In this document: positions 10,668-22,474 of the stretch, in pieces
Numbering within the stretch: the first letter of the stretch is position 1
Layout: each line of letters starts with the position of its first letter
NCBI GenBank assembly: GCA_024220505.1
Contig: JAKZZE010000015.1
Coordinates: 496,001-560,000 of the forward strand
Origin: Rhizopus arrhizus
Taxonomy: Eukaryota; Mucoromycota; Mucoromycetes; Mucorales; Rhizopodaceae
DNA length: 64,000 nucleotides
Direction: 5' to 3'
Position numbers and translations under genes: made by a program
The notes under the pieces: model-generated
Seen by the model: the letters and a program-made list of their open reading frames with translations, nothing else
Told to the model about the DNA's origin: nothing
The model's database searches: none

Positions 10668-13600
10668 TTACAAGTATTTAATCAAGTTATGGTATTTATC
10701 AGATAGTCGAGGTATCAGCCTAGGTGGTAATATGATTAAAGCAGCAAACCATAATAACATGAAAATAAAAATTGGACCATAAGTCATGGCAACTTGCTTT
10801 CGTCTCTTTCGCTCTTTTGTAGGTAATACGGCTGGTCTGATTTGTTTTGAAGGTCTTAGCCAAAATAGGATAAGTGAATGAATTCTGTCAATATAAGGTA
10901 TCAATGTAAATGGAAATAGCACGATCAGTATGATATGGCCAAGGATAAAGTCAGTTGTAAATACTGACATTTCAACAATCTTACAAATATATTCTCTGGC
11001 TGCTAAGCCTCCAACCTTTTTTTGAAGAAAAAAAAAAAAGTATAAATAAAAAAGTTCCATATGATCAAAGGGTTACTTACTTTGCTTGATTTCCAGTGAC
11101 CTGACCACCATGTTCTATTTGTTGCGTCGTGGTGAAGTTCACGTGTCAAAAAGATAGATACAAAAGTCTTGAATATGAATCGTTGAACTGAGAAAATACC
11201 TAATAGGCCAAGCAAAGTAGATTGGATTTCAAACTTTTCTAGTGCCCAAAAGACTTCGTAAAAAAACACATAACCCAAAATAGCCAAGCCGTGTGCCAGA
11301 GCTGCCATATAAAACCCCATACGCTTAGTTCCTAGGCCAGACAAAGCGATGAGTACAGAAATGATTTGCAATATGATGAGAAAGATGGCATTGAAGACGA
11401 TCGGACCCAAGGCGATGCCCAAGATACGGCCTAGAGAGCCCCAAGGGCCTAGCGAGGTATTCACCCGATTGATAAGCGCACCATAGACATCCACTTGTTC
11501 ACGGCTTTTATAAAATATGTAACAAAAGAGACAAAGCACACTTTGTAAAAGCGGCATGATGATCTCTGCAAAAAAGATGCTTGAAAGATGTGGACGGGGC
11601 ACGGCCACAATAGGTTTGTTGTCTTGTATGGTAGATTTCATGCGTGCCTTTTTTTTATTACCAGTCACCTGCGTTCGGATTTGACGACAGAATGCTATCC
11701 ATGAGTGCTCATAGTAACGGTTTGCATTACCCTTCGAGAGCCATCCCAAGTATTCTTGATAATCGTAAATAAAGTCCATTAGAACAAATTGATGAGGATT
11801 GAACACAAAGGGAGATATAACCAAGGAGGCCAATGTGATCCAGAAATAGATAATATGCGGAATCCACAATGAAAGAGAGACAAACAAGAGCATAAACATG
11901 GTGCGTGCGCCAAAATAGATACTTGGATGAGCAAATCTTGAATAGAGAACTGAAAATGGCAAACGCGATGTAGCAAACCCTCTCCCTGTCGCTATATATC
12001 TGGCACCACCAAAGCTCAAATTAGAAACGACCGAATTAGCATAGATTTGGGTAACAAAGACCTCAAATAAGGGTGATAACGATAAAAATTGCTTTGCCAA
12101 TCGCAACAGAGACCTTCCTGTACCTTTTTCAGTCACTTCTTGCATGAATAATGGTAAAAACGATATAAAGAACACGATGAAAATAGATAGCATGCAACGC
12201 TGTAGCCAATCATATACAGGATGAACATCAAAGCAGTTGCTTCCAGTACAATGAGGTAAGGTCAATGCCATTGTGCCAACCAAGGTCATACAAAAGATGA
12301 AAACTTGAATAGCAAAAATGATCATGATGTTATTCATATGGAATCCTGGATGTGCATAATAAAATGTCAAGAAGCGATCCAGAGGCAACTGCGTACCCAG
12401 GTAATAATGTTCTCGTGACAAAAGCTGTTCACCCATACCAGTACCAATCTTGGTTGTAAAATTCAGAATGGAGCAAAATCCCAAGTCTCGGCCCTTACCA
12501 CACTGAAGGTACTCAGTATGTTTGATACGACCGCCTCGCAAAAGCGCATTCATACCAGCATAAATGTCTTCATTCAAATGCAATCCACGTTGTGCTTTGC
12601 TTACTCCGCCTCGCGTCGTCATAAAGGTAGCGTTTAAGAAATCAGGATGGCCATAATGCAATCTGCTGCCGGTTTTTGCCATGATTCGTTGTGTCAGGGT
12701 ACCAAAGGTTTGCTCTTTCCCCGCAGCAACATCGCCCAACACACCCACGTTTTCCGAAAAGATATATTCACGAGCACCTACAATAGCTACTGGTGGGACT
12801 GGTGGCATCTTGCTTTGGCTATTTTGTAAGGCATAGACGTCTTCAAGAGAAATTGGGCGATCCTGTTCAAATTCACTGAATATGCTGCGAATCTTTAAAC
12901 ACTCCTCCAAGTAGTTGTCCTGATTTGCATCTACCAATTGTAAATATTCCCCACGATAGAATATAATAGCATGATTCTGATTGTCTGATTTTCCATCACC
13001 TAGTATGGGATTACCAGGAAGTCTGATTCTATATTTGGGTACACGCTTGTTATTTGATAACGCGTCGCAGTGACCATCAATAAGCACTGAATAATAAGTG
13101 ATACCACCATTTTCATTAGCCTCTTCTTCAATGTAAGCAATCTGAAGATTTGGGTACTCTGACAACAGGAACTCGCAGTTGGCCGCCTCTTCCTCGTTGA
13201 ACTTTGCATAACGTTGCATGGCCACTAGGTACCGAAATTTATCGTGTGCCATAGCATCCATCTGCCGATCAGTCTCTGAGATACCCTTTCTGTCTAATGC
13301 TTCATCCTCGTTTGTGGGTACGGATGATTGGGATGCTGAAGGATCCTCAGGAGCCACTGATTTATCAGAATGTTCAATCCTATAGAGTATCTTGATGGCG
13401 CGAGCGTAATTCATGCATCCATTGATTGTTCTGTAAAGTGTTTGTGCTCGAAGAGAAGCCCAGATACGGGTTCGCAGAGTATATTCTGGTGCTGAAGATT
13501 TGAAACCAATACAATAAAATGGCAAGTCCTCCTTTTCTGAAGGATTACATGCTCCTTGGTTTTCTTCGGCAATAAACATGGTGTCCTTTACAAAATTGTT

Positions 13601-15960
13601 CCACTCAGCTGGATGCAGTCGTTTTAAATATTCCAATAATGTCACACGCGTCGTCGAGTCTTCCTCACGAATGATCTCTCGAAGCGAAAGCAACATCTTT
13701 TCTGAATAATGAGGTGTAAATACAGTAAAAGTTGGCATGGTTTCAACAGAGCATGGTGATGGAAAATTGGTAGAAAGACTTTGGGCGAAAAATGATAACC
13801 TTCTTTCAGCTTCAGAATGACGAGGAAAGTACTGCTCTGGATGGAACGCCTTCTTTGCATCAAAGATAGGAGGCACATGAAGTTCGTGTGTCGTTAAACC
13901 CTGTTCATCTTCAGCTACTTGTACTTGATAGAGTAGAGAATGCAAATTACTTATTGATAATAAGTGTTCTCTGTACATGGAGATGATGATCGCATTCCAC
14001 ATCTGTGAGCAAGCCATGCGAGGCAAAGGTACGGTCAAGTGCTTTTTAGCTGCTGTGATTTTAGCATACATATTATTTGGGATCTTTGCAAACAAACTCC
14101 TCCAAGAAGTCATGACTGATATACCGAGACGCATCGATTGAAAGACTGAAAAGATGGTGTTCCAAATAACATACCACAGATACGTGTCCAAGAAGAATAA
14201 GACCAGCTCAACCGAGAACATGAGGATTGTGGTAACAATAGGCATAATAGAACAAAGCCAACGACCCAAGAGAGGATCTTCACTGCAGTTGCGAAGCTGC
14301 ATCAACACAGTGGCAGAGAGTGCATCGCGAAAAGAAAGAGCTAAAAAGAAGTAAGTTTCTAAAAACTTGCAGCTAAAGACGCAGATCCAGAGTAAAACAG
14401 ACAGGAATCGATCGTCAGCTATCATCCTTGGGAAATTGGCAGTGAAGGTTTTGGAGAATATCGGTTGACTGGGTTTTGAAAATAGATCGGCAGGAGGAAC
14501 TAATACCAAGAGAAGGGTGATAATGATGCCGAAACCTAACTGACAGCTAGAGATAACAAGTGCTCTTGAGCTGGAGCGATCATATTTGAGAATGTAAAAA
14601 GTAGCTACGACATGACAGGCGCCCATGAAAAGTAAGATGAGCAGTCGAGTGAGCAAGATACGAAATGTACGTGCAGAGAGTGCTAGATGCTTGAATTCAC
14701 CCAAGGTAGCCCCTATCATCAAGACAACAGCAACAAGTCCACCCAGAGCAACAACAGAGAGCTTCACAGGTAAATTGTTACCGCCATGACCATACATAAA
14801 GTCGATACTGGCTGCCATATAATACCAAAAGGAAGCAGCATGAATAATCCATACTCTTGAGAAATTTGTCAAAACGTGGGACCATGAACGAGTCTCGTGG
14901 AATGTTTTATTAAATGCTTTATTCCAATCAATGCGTCCAAGCTTCAAATAGCGTTGTTCTTTTGGTATGTCTTTCAATAGCTGACTACTGCCTATTAACT
15001 GAAGGTTGGAGATAGAGCGACGATCCCAGAAAAGTTGATTAATATCATCATAGCCAATGGTCGTATTATGGTCTTTCTCTTTGCGAATATAGTGACTATT
15101 GACAACTTCGTAGGATTGATCACGAATGAATGTATATATCGGGGTCACAACAGAGTCCATAAATGGTGTAGGATTAGTCGTGTTGCCAGACCCATTGTCT
15201 CGGATATTGTTTGCCGGACTGCTGATGGAACAAAGATCGTCATTGTAATATTCGGCTATATGATAGATAAAACAGAGCAATTCTGGAATAAATCTTAACG
15301 TCGCTGCTTCTCCCCAAATAAGTAAAAATAAAGCTAACTGAGATGCACGATAGTGATCTGACATTGTCTCCATCCGTTCACGCCATTCTCTTTTTGCTTC
15401 TTCTAGCAAAAGGCCGGTAGGACTACTAGGTGGTGTATGTCTGTCGTCTAGGTCAAGGTGGGCGGCAAAATACCATTTTCTATAATTTGAATGCTCTCCA
15501 CCGATATAATCTGCGTGAAGTGTCCACAGTGCCAGCTTATGTGGCATGCGTGAGGAACGAGAGCTTAACATGGTCAAAAGATGATCGTACATGTTACGAG
15601 TATTATCATGTTGAAATCCATACTTTTTCTCGTGCTTCAGAAAAATATCTTGTATTTCACAGCTACTGATGGGTATATTTGGGTCATCCCAATTAGGATA
15701 GTTTTTAGCATCTTGGTTGGCGAGCGTTGTATTTGTTGATGTATGAGAGGATGGCTTCTGTTGAAGTGCTTGATAAATAGTATGTATGTCTGGTTGCTGC
15801 TGCTCTGTATGCGGCAGTGGAAGTGGGAGTGATGCTAAATAAAAGTGTATTTGAGTTTATTAGCCTTTTTTTTTTTAAAAAAAAAATAGACAAAGTATAT
15901 AATATCTTACCACTAGCTGATTCATTGTATTCATCGCTAATAAGATTGAATTGATAAGCA
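10668..15960 (-). CDS. FKS1: 1,3-beta-glucan synthase catalytic subunit (FKS)
   Basis: Plasma-membrane glycosyltransferase family 48 enzyme that makes cell-wall 1,3-beta-glucan from UDP-glucose. Exons are 15911-~15960 (5' limit uncertain), 11081-15834 and 10668-11015; introns 76 and 65 nt; about 1,700 aa. The N-terminal FKS1 domain has YGFQHDNTRNMYDHLLTML and LFLLIWGEAATLRFIPE. A first membrane bundle follows, then the catalytic region with RVPKYRIRLPGNPILGDGKS and QNHAIIFYRGEYLQ, then a second large membrane bundle. The C-terminal exon ends with the family block DRIHSLILFWLRPSKQIRP. The protein is shorter than yeast Fks1 (1,876 aa), mostly at the N-terminus. No ATG joins the first exon in frame: an ATG at 16015 would need a 31-nt intron and a one-base shift, so the start is unresolved. 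Drug hot-spot residues are discussed in findings. Confidence 0.92.
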
Positions 15961-16015
15961 TTTTCTTTATTGTATCATTATATGTTGAAGCTTACGATGC
16001 GTTATTAGAAGGCAT

Positions 16016-16148
16016 AATGATTCAATATGAAATGCCACTTTTTTAATTCATGCAAATGTAAAAGAAAAAGATGGCAATTAAAAAAGAAAGAAGAAGAAAA
16101 AAGTTCCGTGGCATATACAATCATTGAAGGAGTGGATCGGTTTAATTA

Positions 16149-16183
<35 letters not shown>

Positions 16184-18218
16184 GTAAATGAGACACAAAT
16201 CTTGATAAAAGCCCTAGATCATTCCTAAATGGAAAATATAGGTTGACTTGAAATAACATACAAAATATTTATCTTTAATTGCTCAAGATACTGCTATACA
16301 TAACATACAATACTCTTTCATCATTGCCTGTATGTTCTTTTTTATTGCTCTGTTTAATAACAAAGGCTATTAATTATCACATTCCAACCTAATTTTCTTT
16401 TTTTGTATAAATTTGCACTGTAAGTGCGTGGAATTTTGGTCACTCCCAAAATTTTTTCCAAGGGGGAGATTGATAAAGTGCAGAAACTTATCTAGGTAAA
16501 ATGGCTGTATTTAGTCAATAGAAGCGGGATGTACTTTATAAATAAATGTATTAATTATAGAACCTAGTTTTATAAACGTATGTTTTTTATGCCAAGGATC
16601 AATCATAAGAGGAAAAAAAATTTGACACAAAAAGGGTTCTGTAGAACGCCCTAACCCCCACTCCCCTTTATCCTTTTTAATATCTATTATTCCGGGTAAT
16701 CTGAATTTGTCGGATCTCATAGGCCTAATTAGGTAAAAAAAAGCAAGTTGATAAAAATCGAGGCTCCAATATGAAGGTTTATAGGATAGTGCTTTACTCG
16801 TTCGTTCATGAATTATTCTATAGTATGTAATTATCAGAGCTTGAACATTATACTAAAGCAAATTAATGCAAAAGCTTCTTTTTTTATTTTATTTTTTTAT
16901 TTTTACTCAATGCTTCTTGAAAGTTCTTTAAATACAATATTTTGTTTTATTAAATATAAAAGTAAACACTTAAATCCCTCCTCCTTATCCCTCACATAAT
17001 TCACTTCCTAAAGTATCAAAAGAAGTTGTGCTGTACAAGTACCAATCAAATAATAGTTAATTAATTTCCCTAAAGTTGCAATGAAAAAGACATTCATGCC
17101 TTGCTTAAAATGTGAACGATTGTATGTGTAGGCAACAGGGGAAAAATGATTATAACACATTTAGTATCCATTTTGCAGTATCTGTTGTGTGAATGTATAC
17201 GCTAAAGTAACCAGGATATGTATAGATTTCCTTCATTATTCATCAAGGCTGCTCTTTCTCTAAAGCGTGCTTACCGTGTTTTGTATCCCTTAAGTCAACT
17301 TACTTGTTAATTTTATTGGAAAAAAACCTTATTTGAGGATTAATCAATAGTTTCAGCATTTCTCTCTCTCAATTTGATTAAAGACTACAGGCGGAAACGT
17401 TTTAAAATGAATAAATTTGCTCATGTATAGATGGGTTACTAGGATGCCTTACGTTAGCCACTTTTAGTAAGCTTCTCAGAACCCCTTCATGAACCTCTCA
17501 TTAAGTTTTGCTGTTGATTGAGTCAGTAAGCAGCTGCCGACATCAAAATTCACAGTGACAATATGGTTCAAATGTTTCCTAGTTGCAAAATGGATCAAAT
17601 TCGAAGGGAGTTAGCCCCTCGGCTATTCTTCTCCGACCCAGTGGTCATGCATCATTCGCACACAAGTAATAAAAGCAAATGGACTAAATTTTTCATGTAA
17701 ATTTATTACTACCTTAACTAATAAGAACACGTATTTTGTGAAAACTCGAGTACTGGGAAAATATCGTGCTTTTTTGTCACTTTAATAGTTATGCACTCTT
17801 CTTTTATATCTGTAAGATCAATCACGGAGACTATTTATCTATTCAGCAGCTCATACATGGATTTCTGTTTAAAATGGGTTTTTTTTTTTTTTTTTTTTTG
17901 TTTTTTTTGCACTAAACTATTATACAAAAACAGTAATTTGCTGTTCCTGAAATTGTAAAATTCTCCTCATTTTATCGTATTTTACTTTTTAAAAAGCTAG
18001 CAAATATTGTTTGTAATTTGCTTGTATCTTTAATATCTTGGTAATGTATTGTGTCATTGCTATCACTGATAATAACAACTGGGATTGCTTCCTCCCATAA
18101 ATGCAGGACAAATGATGAGTTTCAATTAGGTAAATCTTTTTTATATTTTTAGCCCAGTTTCTTTTTTCTTTTCTTTCTTCATCTCTCTCCTTTTAATCAC
18201 TAAAAACCAGAAAATAAT
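16016..18218. other. 2.2-kb intergenic region
   Basis: No gene is supported on either strand. It contains poly(T) runs at 16151-16181 (31 T) and 17879-17899, and two adjacent small hairpins followed by a purine run at 16415-16470. AT-rich open frames here lack any family resemblance. The right end carries the promoter of the GDP-mannose pyrophosphorylase gene. Confidence 0.55.
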
Positions 18219-19560
18219 ATGAAGGCTCTTATTCTTGTTGGTGGTAAAATATAAACAGACAAAAATGCTTACTATAGTCATGTTTTATTGATATAACAAC
18301 AATAGGCTTTGGTACTCGTCTTAGACCTCTTACACTTACTTTACCTAAACCACTCGTTGAGTTTGCTAATAGACCAATGATCCTTCATCAAATCGAAAGT
18401 TTATCAAAGGTACAAAAAAAAAGATTTATATTTTATTTTATTTTTTGCATAAAAAAACGTGTGATGTTAATTATATAATTAGGCTGGTGTGACAGACATT
18501 GTCTTGGCTGTAAACTATAGACCAGAGATTATGGTAGCTGCTTTAAAAGAATATGAAAAAGAATATAATGTAAATATTACCTTCTCTGTTGAAACTGAAC
18601 CTCTCGGTACGGCTGGTCCATTGGCTTTAGCAAGAGAAATTCTTGGTAAAGATGATTCGCCCTTTTTTGTATTAAACAGCGATGTGATTTGCGATTATCC
18701 ATTTGAACAAATAAGAGATTTCCACAAGTCTCATGGAAATGAAGGAACTATCATTGTAAACATTAATAATAATTAGTGTATAATTAATATATATTAATTA
18801 ATATGATTATAGGTAACCAAAGTAGATGATCCATCAAAATATGGTGTAGTCGTCAATCATCCTCAGTCTTCAAAGATTGAACGTTTTGTTGAAAAGCCTC
18901 AAGAATTCATTAGTAACAAAATCAATGCTGGTATTTACCTTTTTAATCCTTCTGTTCTGGATCGCATTGAGGTATAGCTTCATATGATATTATATACAGT
19001 AATTATTAAGCCCAATTTTACTTTTTTAGTTAAAGCCCACTTCAATTGAAAAAGAAATTTTCCCTCTTATTGCTAAAGATGGAGAACTTCATACTTTTGA
19101 TTTAGAAGGATTTTGGATGGATGTTGGACAACCAAAGGATTATTTAACCGGCACATGCCTTTATTTATCTCATTTGACAAAGACAAAACCAGAACAATTG
19201 GCCAATCCTACTTTAGATTATGTCTACAAGGGAAATGTCATGGTTCATCCCACAGCAAAGATCGGTAAAGGATGTCGTATTGGACCCAATGTGGTAGTTG
19301 GGCCTAATGTTGTTATTGGAGATGGTGTTCGTCTTCAGAGATGTGTTATTATGGAAGGAACTAAAGTGAAAGACTATGCATGGATTCAATCGAGTATTGT
19401 CGGATGGCATTCATCTATTGGACGTTGGTCTAGATTAGAGGGATGTTCAGTGTTGGGTGATGATGTTAGTATTGGTGATGAAATCTATGTGAATGGTGGC
19501 TCTATTCTTCCTCACAAATCAATTTCTGCAAACATTACAGAACCACAAATTATTATGTAA
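18219..19560 (+). CDS. PSA1: GDP-mannose pyrophosphorylase (mannose-1-phosphate guanylyltransferase)
   Basis: Cytosolic enzyme making GDP-mannose from GTP and mannose-1-phosphate, the donor for N-/O-glycans, GPI anchors and mannan. Exons are 18219-18243, 18306-18409, 18483-18755, 18813-18971 and 19030-19560; 363 aa, the size expected for GMPPB/Psa1. The nucleotide-binding signature is split over exons 1-2 (LVGG then [19 protein letters not shown]). [59 protein letters not shown] and [15 protein letters not shown] follow. The C-terminus is a left-handed beta-helix of hexapeptide repeats ([19 protein letters not shown]). All five exon phases close. Identity is secure. Confidence 0.96.
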
Positions 19561-20053
19561 ATAAAATGATTGAAAGTTGCGATTTAAAAAAAAAGTAAAA
19601 TACGCTCATTTGTGAAATCGGCTCTATTTTATTACAGCAAACAACAGAGAGCAAATGTAATATGAAAAGAGAAGACGCTAGTTTCAAGACCGTGGCTGAT
19701 TATGATCATTCTACTTTGTAACCATTGACAATTTTCAATTTCTTATTTCTCTCTTTATTCATGGCTCGATACAGATTTTATATTGCAGTTCGGCTCACTT
19801 TTATATAGGTACAATGATGGAATAAGGTAGAAAACAACAAGAGGAATGCCTTTCTTAAGAAGTTTCTTCAAAGAAAGAAACCAAAATATGTGTATTATTT
19901 GTAACACATTGTAAAATCAATCTTAATAAAACTGGTTATAAAAATATTCTCTTCTGCAGCTTAATCAAGCAAATAAAATAGAAAAAATAGTGCAAAAGTA
20001 AAAATAAATTTAGTATAAATTTTCAGTCCTTCTACCAAAGATGATTGTTGAGC
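19561..20053. other. Intergenic, convergent 3' ends
   Basis: Spacer between the stop of the plus-strand pyrophosphorylase gene and the stop of the minus-strand orphan gene. It presumably holds both 3' UTRs. No further feature is recognised. Confidence 0.5.
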
Positions 20054-20544
20054 TTATTTGAGTTCGGGCCTTTCATAAGTAGTATGATCGAGGTACCTTT
20101 GAATATATTGACCAATAAATGCTCGTCTGCGAGCTGCTGTCTCACCCACACGGCCACGACGATAGCGTACTAAGGATAACCACATCTCAGAAAAGAACTC
20201 TTTGTTAATGTAAGCAGCAATATCAAAATTGTCATCATCTTGAAGTGCGCAGAGGACTATGGGTTTGGACAGGGAACAAGCATGTGTTGTAGTAGTATGG
20301 ATGATGTTTACGAAACCCTCCAATCGCTCTCGATACTGCTCGTTCCAGCCAATACCATTGATAGATGATTCAACAGACAAAATACGATCACCTGAAGCAA
20401 GAGCACCAGTAGTGCTCATGTTACCAGCTGAAGTATTCGGTAGAGAATTTTCATTCATGATGAAGGCTAGCATCACTAATGAAATGAGAAAGATGTAAGA
20501 GATCACTTATTGCTTTACACCAAGCATGATTTACCTGTTTGCAT
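20054..20544 (-). CDS. Hypothetical protein, about 143 aa
   Basis: Not recognised. Proposed exons are 20535-20544 (ATGCAAACAG) and 20054-20475, joined over a 59-nt intron with good GTAAAT and TTAG borders. The first coding residues would be MQTVMLAFIMNENS; an internal ATG at 20473-20471 (MLAFIMNE) could also start it. The first third is Ser/Asn-rich. The rest looks folded and mixed alpha/beta, with NGIGWNEQYRERLEGFVNII, then KPIVLCALQDDDNFDIAAYI, and a basic C-terminal helix with RRGRVGETAARRRAFIGQYI. No signal peptide or membrane segment remains in this model. Codon use is ordinary, so it is probably a real gene. It lies convergent to the pyrophosphorylase gene. Confidence 0.6.
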
Positions 20545-20814
20545 ATGTATATAACTAACGCTGTCACAAATCAATAAGGTATGAATGCAGGATTGATAAA
20601 AGTAAGAGAAAGAAGGAAATAGACGGGGCGCTATATAGCGTTTTTCAGTCATAATATCACTTTGATTAATAGCATTATTTATTCTTTGTTATGAAATACA
20701 TCATAACAAAGCTAAGCCTAAATATAATTATGAATGCACCTATAAATGAATAGAACTAAATGAGCATGAGGCGCTCTGTGGCATGATAAAAAAAAAAAAG
20801 GGGGGGGGGAATTG

Positions 20815-21340
20815 TGCTTTTGCATATGTACCCAAGACAAGAATCAAAGTAACAACCGTATTGAATGCTATTTCTCCTTGTGGTGTAGTAAAAATCAAAG
20901 TAAAAAGACCATGAGCACCTGTCCCTTTGAAGAAGAGAAAGGCAGCAGGTAGTTCTCAGGTTGTTGAAAATACTAAAAGGGGGAGCTGTTACTGAGTACA
21001 ATAATTTCATAGCAAACGCTCTTAATATTTTATGTTAGCAAGAGTAATTGAAGAGCAGGTGCATTTTTATGGATAATGCTCCTATTCATAAGAATGCTGA
21101 TATTAGAAAATACAATGAGCAACGCGGCTACGATTGTGTTTATCTTCCGGTTTATTCTCCCGAGCTCAACCCGATTGAACAGTTTTGGTCAGTATGTAAA
21201 AGTAAGTTTAAAAGAGAAGGGCTTTTGCAGGAAGACATATTGTCGTCTAGAATTGGAGACACATGCAACATGATCATTTTGAGCGAGCTTCAAGGATTTT
21301 GTATATACCTAGCTGCTAGATTCGAAGGCTGCTTGAACTG
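20815..21340 (+). mobile_element. Decayed Tc1/mariner transposase fragment
   Basis: Remnant of a DDE transposase read in more than one frame. An upstream piece (about 20821-20910) gives AYVPKTRIKVTTVLNAISP, like the first catalytic Asp region. A second frame (21048-21353) gives FMDNAPIHKN with the second Asp, and YLPVYSPELNPIEQFWSVCK with the third acidic residue. Between them the frame is broken. The N-terminal DNA-binding part and the inverted repeats were not found. It cannot encode an active enzyme. Confidence 0.82.
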
Positions 21341-21384
21341 TAGGTCAATATAGCATTTTTTATTTTTTTTTGAAGGTGTACGAA

Positions 21385-22405
21385 TAATTTGTGAAACAGT
21401 GTATAGCAAGTGTACGCTACTCGATTCTATACTCAAATTGCTCGAGCCCAATTAGAATATGGTGTGGCTATTAGCACATTTACTTCCTTCAACGTTATTA
21501 AGCTTGAAGATGCCCAGAACAAATGTATTTATGGAATTTTTGATGGTTCCTCCCATTCTTCTACCAAAGTGATGCTACATCTGACAAGCCTTTCCAGTAT
21601 GCAAAAGCATATTAATGTCTTACGAGCCCGATTCTTTCTTCGTTCCTTATTCCTACCTAATGATACACTTCTTGATAAACTCCTTTCGTTCCTTGAGCAG
21701 TCAAATAGTTGATCGCAGTGGTACAAACTTTCCAAGATAGCTCTATGGAAACGATGTTCGTTGCTTACTGAATCAACCAACAAGAGAGTTTATAGGAAAA
21801 TACATATAGAATTTTTACAGGATGGTTTGACCAAACGATGAGCAGAGAAAAACCCTAAATTTCTTTTCCTCTGCCGTCCAATACTTGCTTTAGATTCAAT
21901 CCTCTGGCTACCGATATCTTGAGCGGAGCGAAGTCGATGTATCCGATGACACCTTGATTGGCTTCCTGGGCAATCAAAGCCTTGTCTCACCCATCCTAAT
22001 CAGCTGCTTACCAAGATTTCTGCCATTTATTATCTTGAGATGCACTGATGCCTATAGATGCCAGGAACTATTGACGATCCGATGTCTTTTCTATTGAATT
22101 TGCTTCCTACTCACAAACCAGGCCCGCTATATGTCACATCCCGCATGAACTCGACTGTCTTTTTCGTAATGATGAACTACCATCACAACCCCCACAATTA
22201 GGACATAGTCTCTTGAATTGCTATCTCAAAATCCTCACTAGTGGTTGCCCACTTGGTTCCCTTCTTACTCTCTTCCTTTTCATTTATTTTTACCCTTAAT
22301 CCTAAAAGGTTTTTAGCTTCTTTTTATTCTTCCTTTTGATCTGATCCGGGCGAAGCGATGACTATAAAACATCATGCGCCCACTGCGATCTTGTAAAATA
22401 TAAAT
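21385..22405 (+). mobile_element. Degenerate non-LTR (LINE) retrotransposon 3' part
   Basis: An open stretch at 21410-21712 reads FYTQIARAQLEYGVAIS and KLEDAQNKCIYGIFDG, characteristic of the region just after the reverse-transcriptase core in fungal LINEs. Beyond it the same strand continues with frameshifts to about 22300. The segment ends in a pyrimidine-rich tail and GATCTGATCCGGGCGAAGCG before AT-rich flank, as expected of a LINE 3' end. It is 5' truncated and abuts the Tc1 fragment. Non-functional. Confidence 0.7.
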
Positions 22406-22474
22406 AAATAAAACACTCGCTTGGACGTATAACAAGTGTACATCTATTACTTGATATGTAAATAGACAAGTCAT

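Noticed and set aside
20756..21010. Minus-strand open frame over the Tc1 remnant
   Set aside because: It is the complement of recognisable transposase text on the plus strand.
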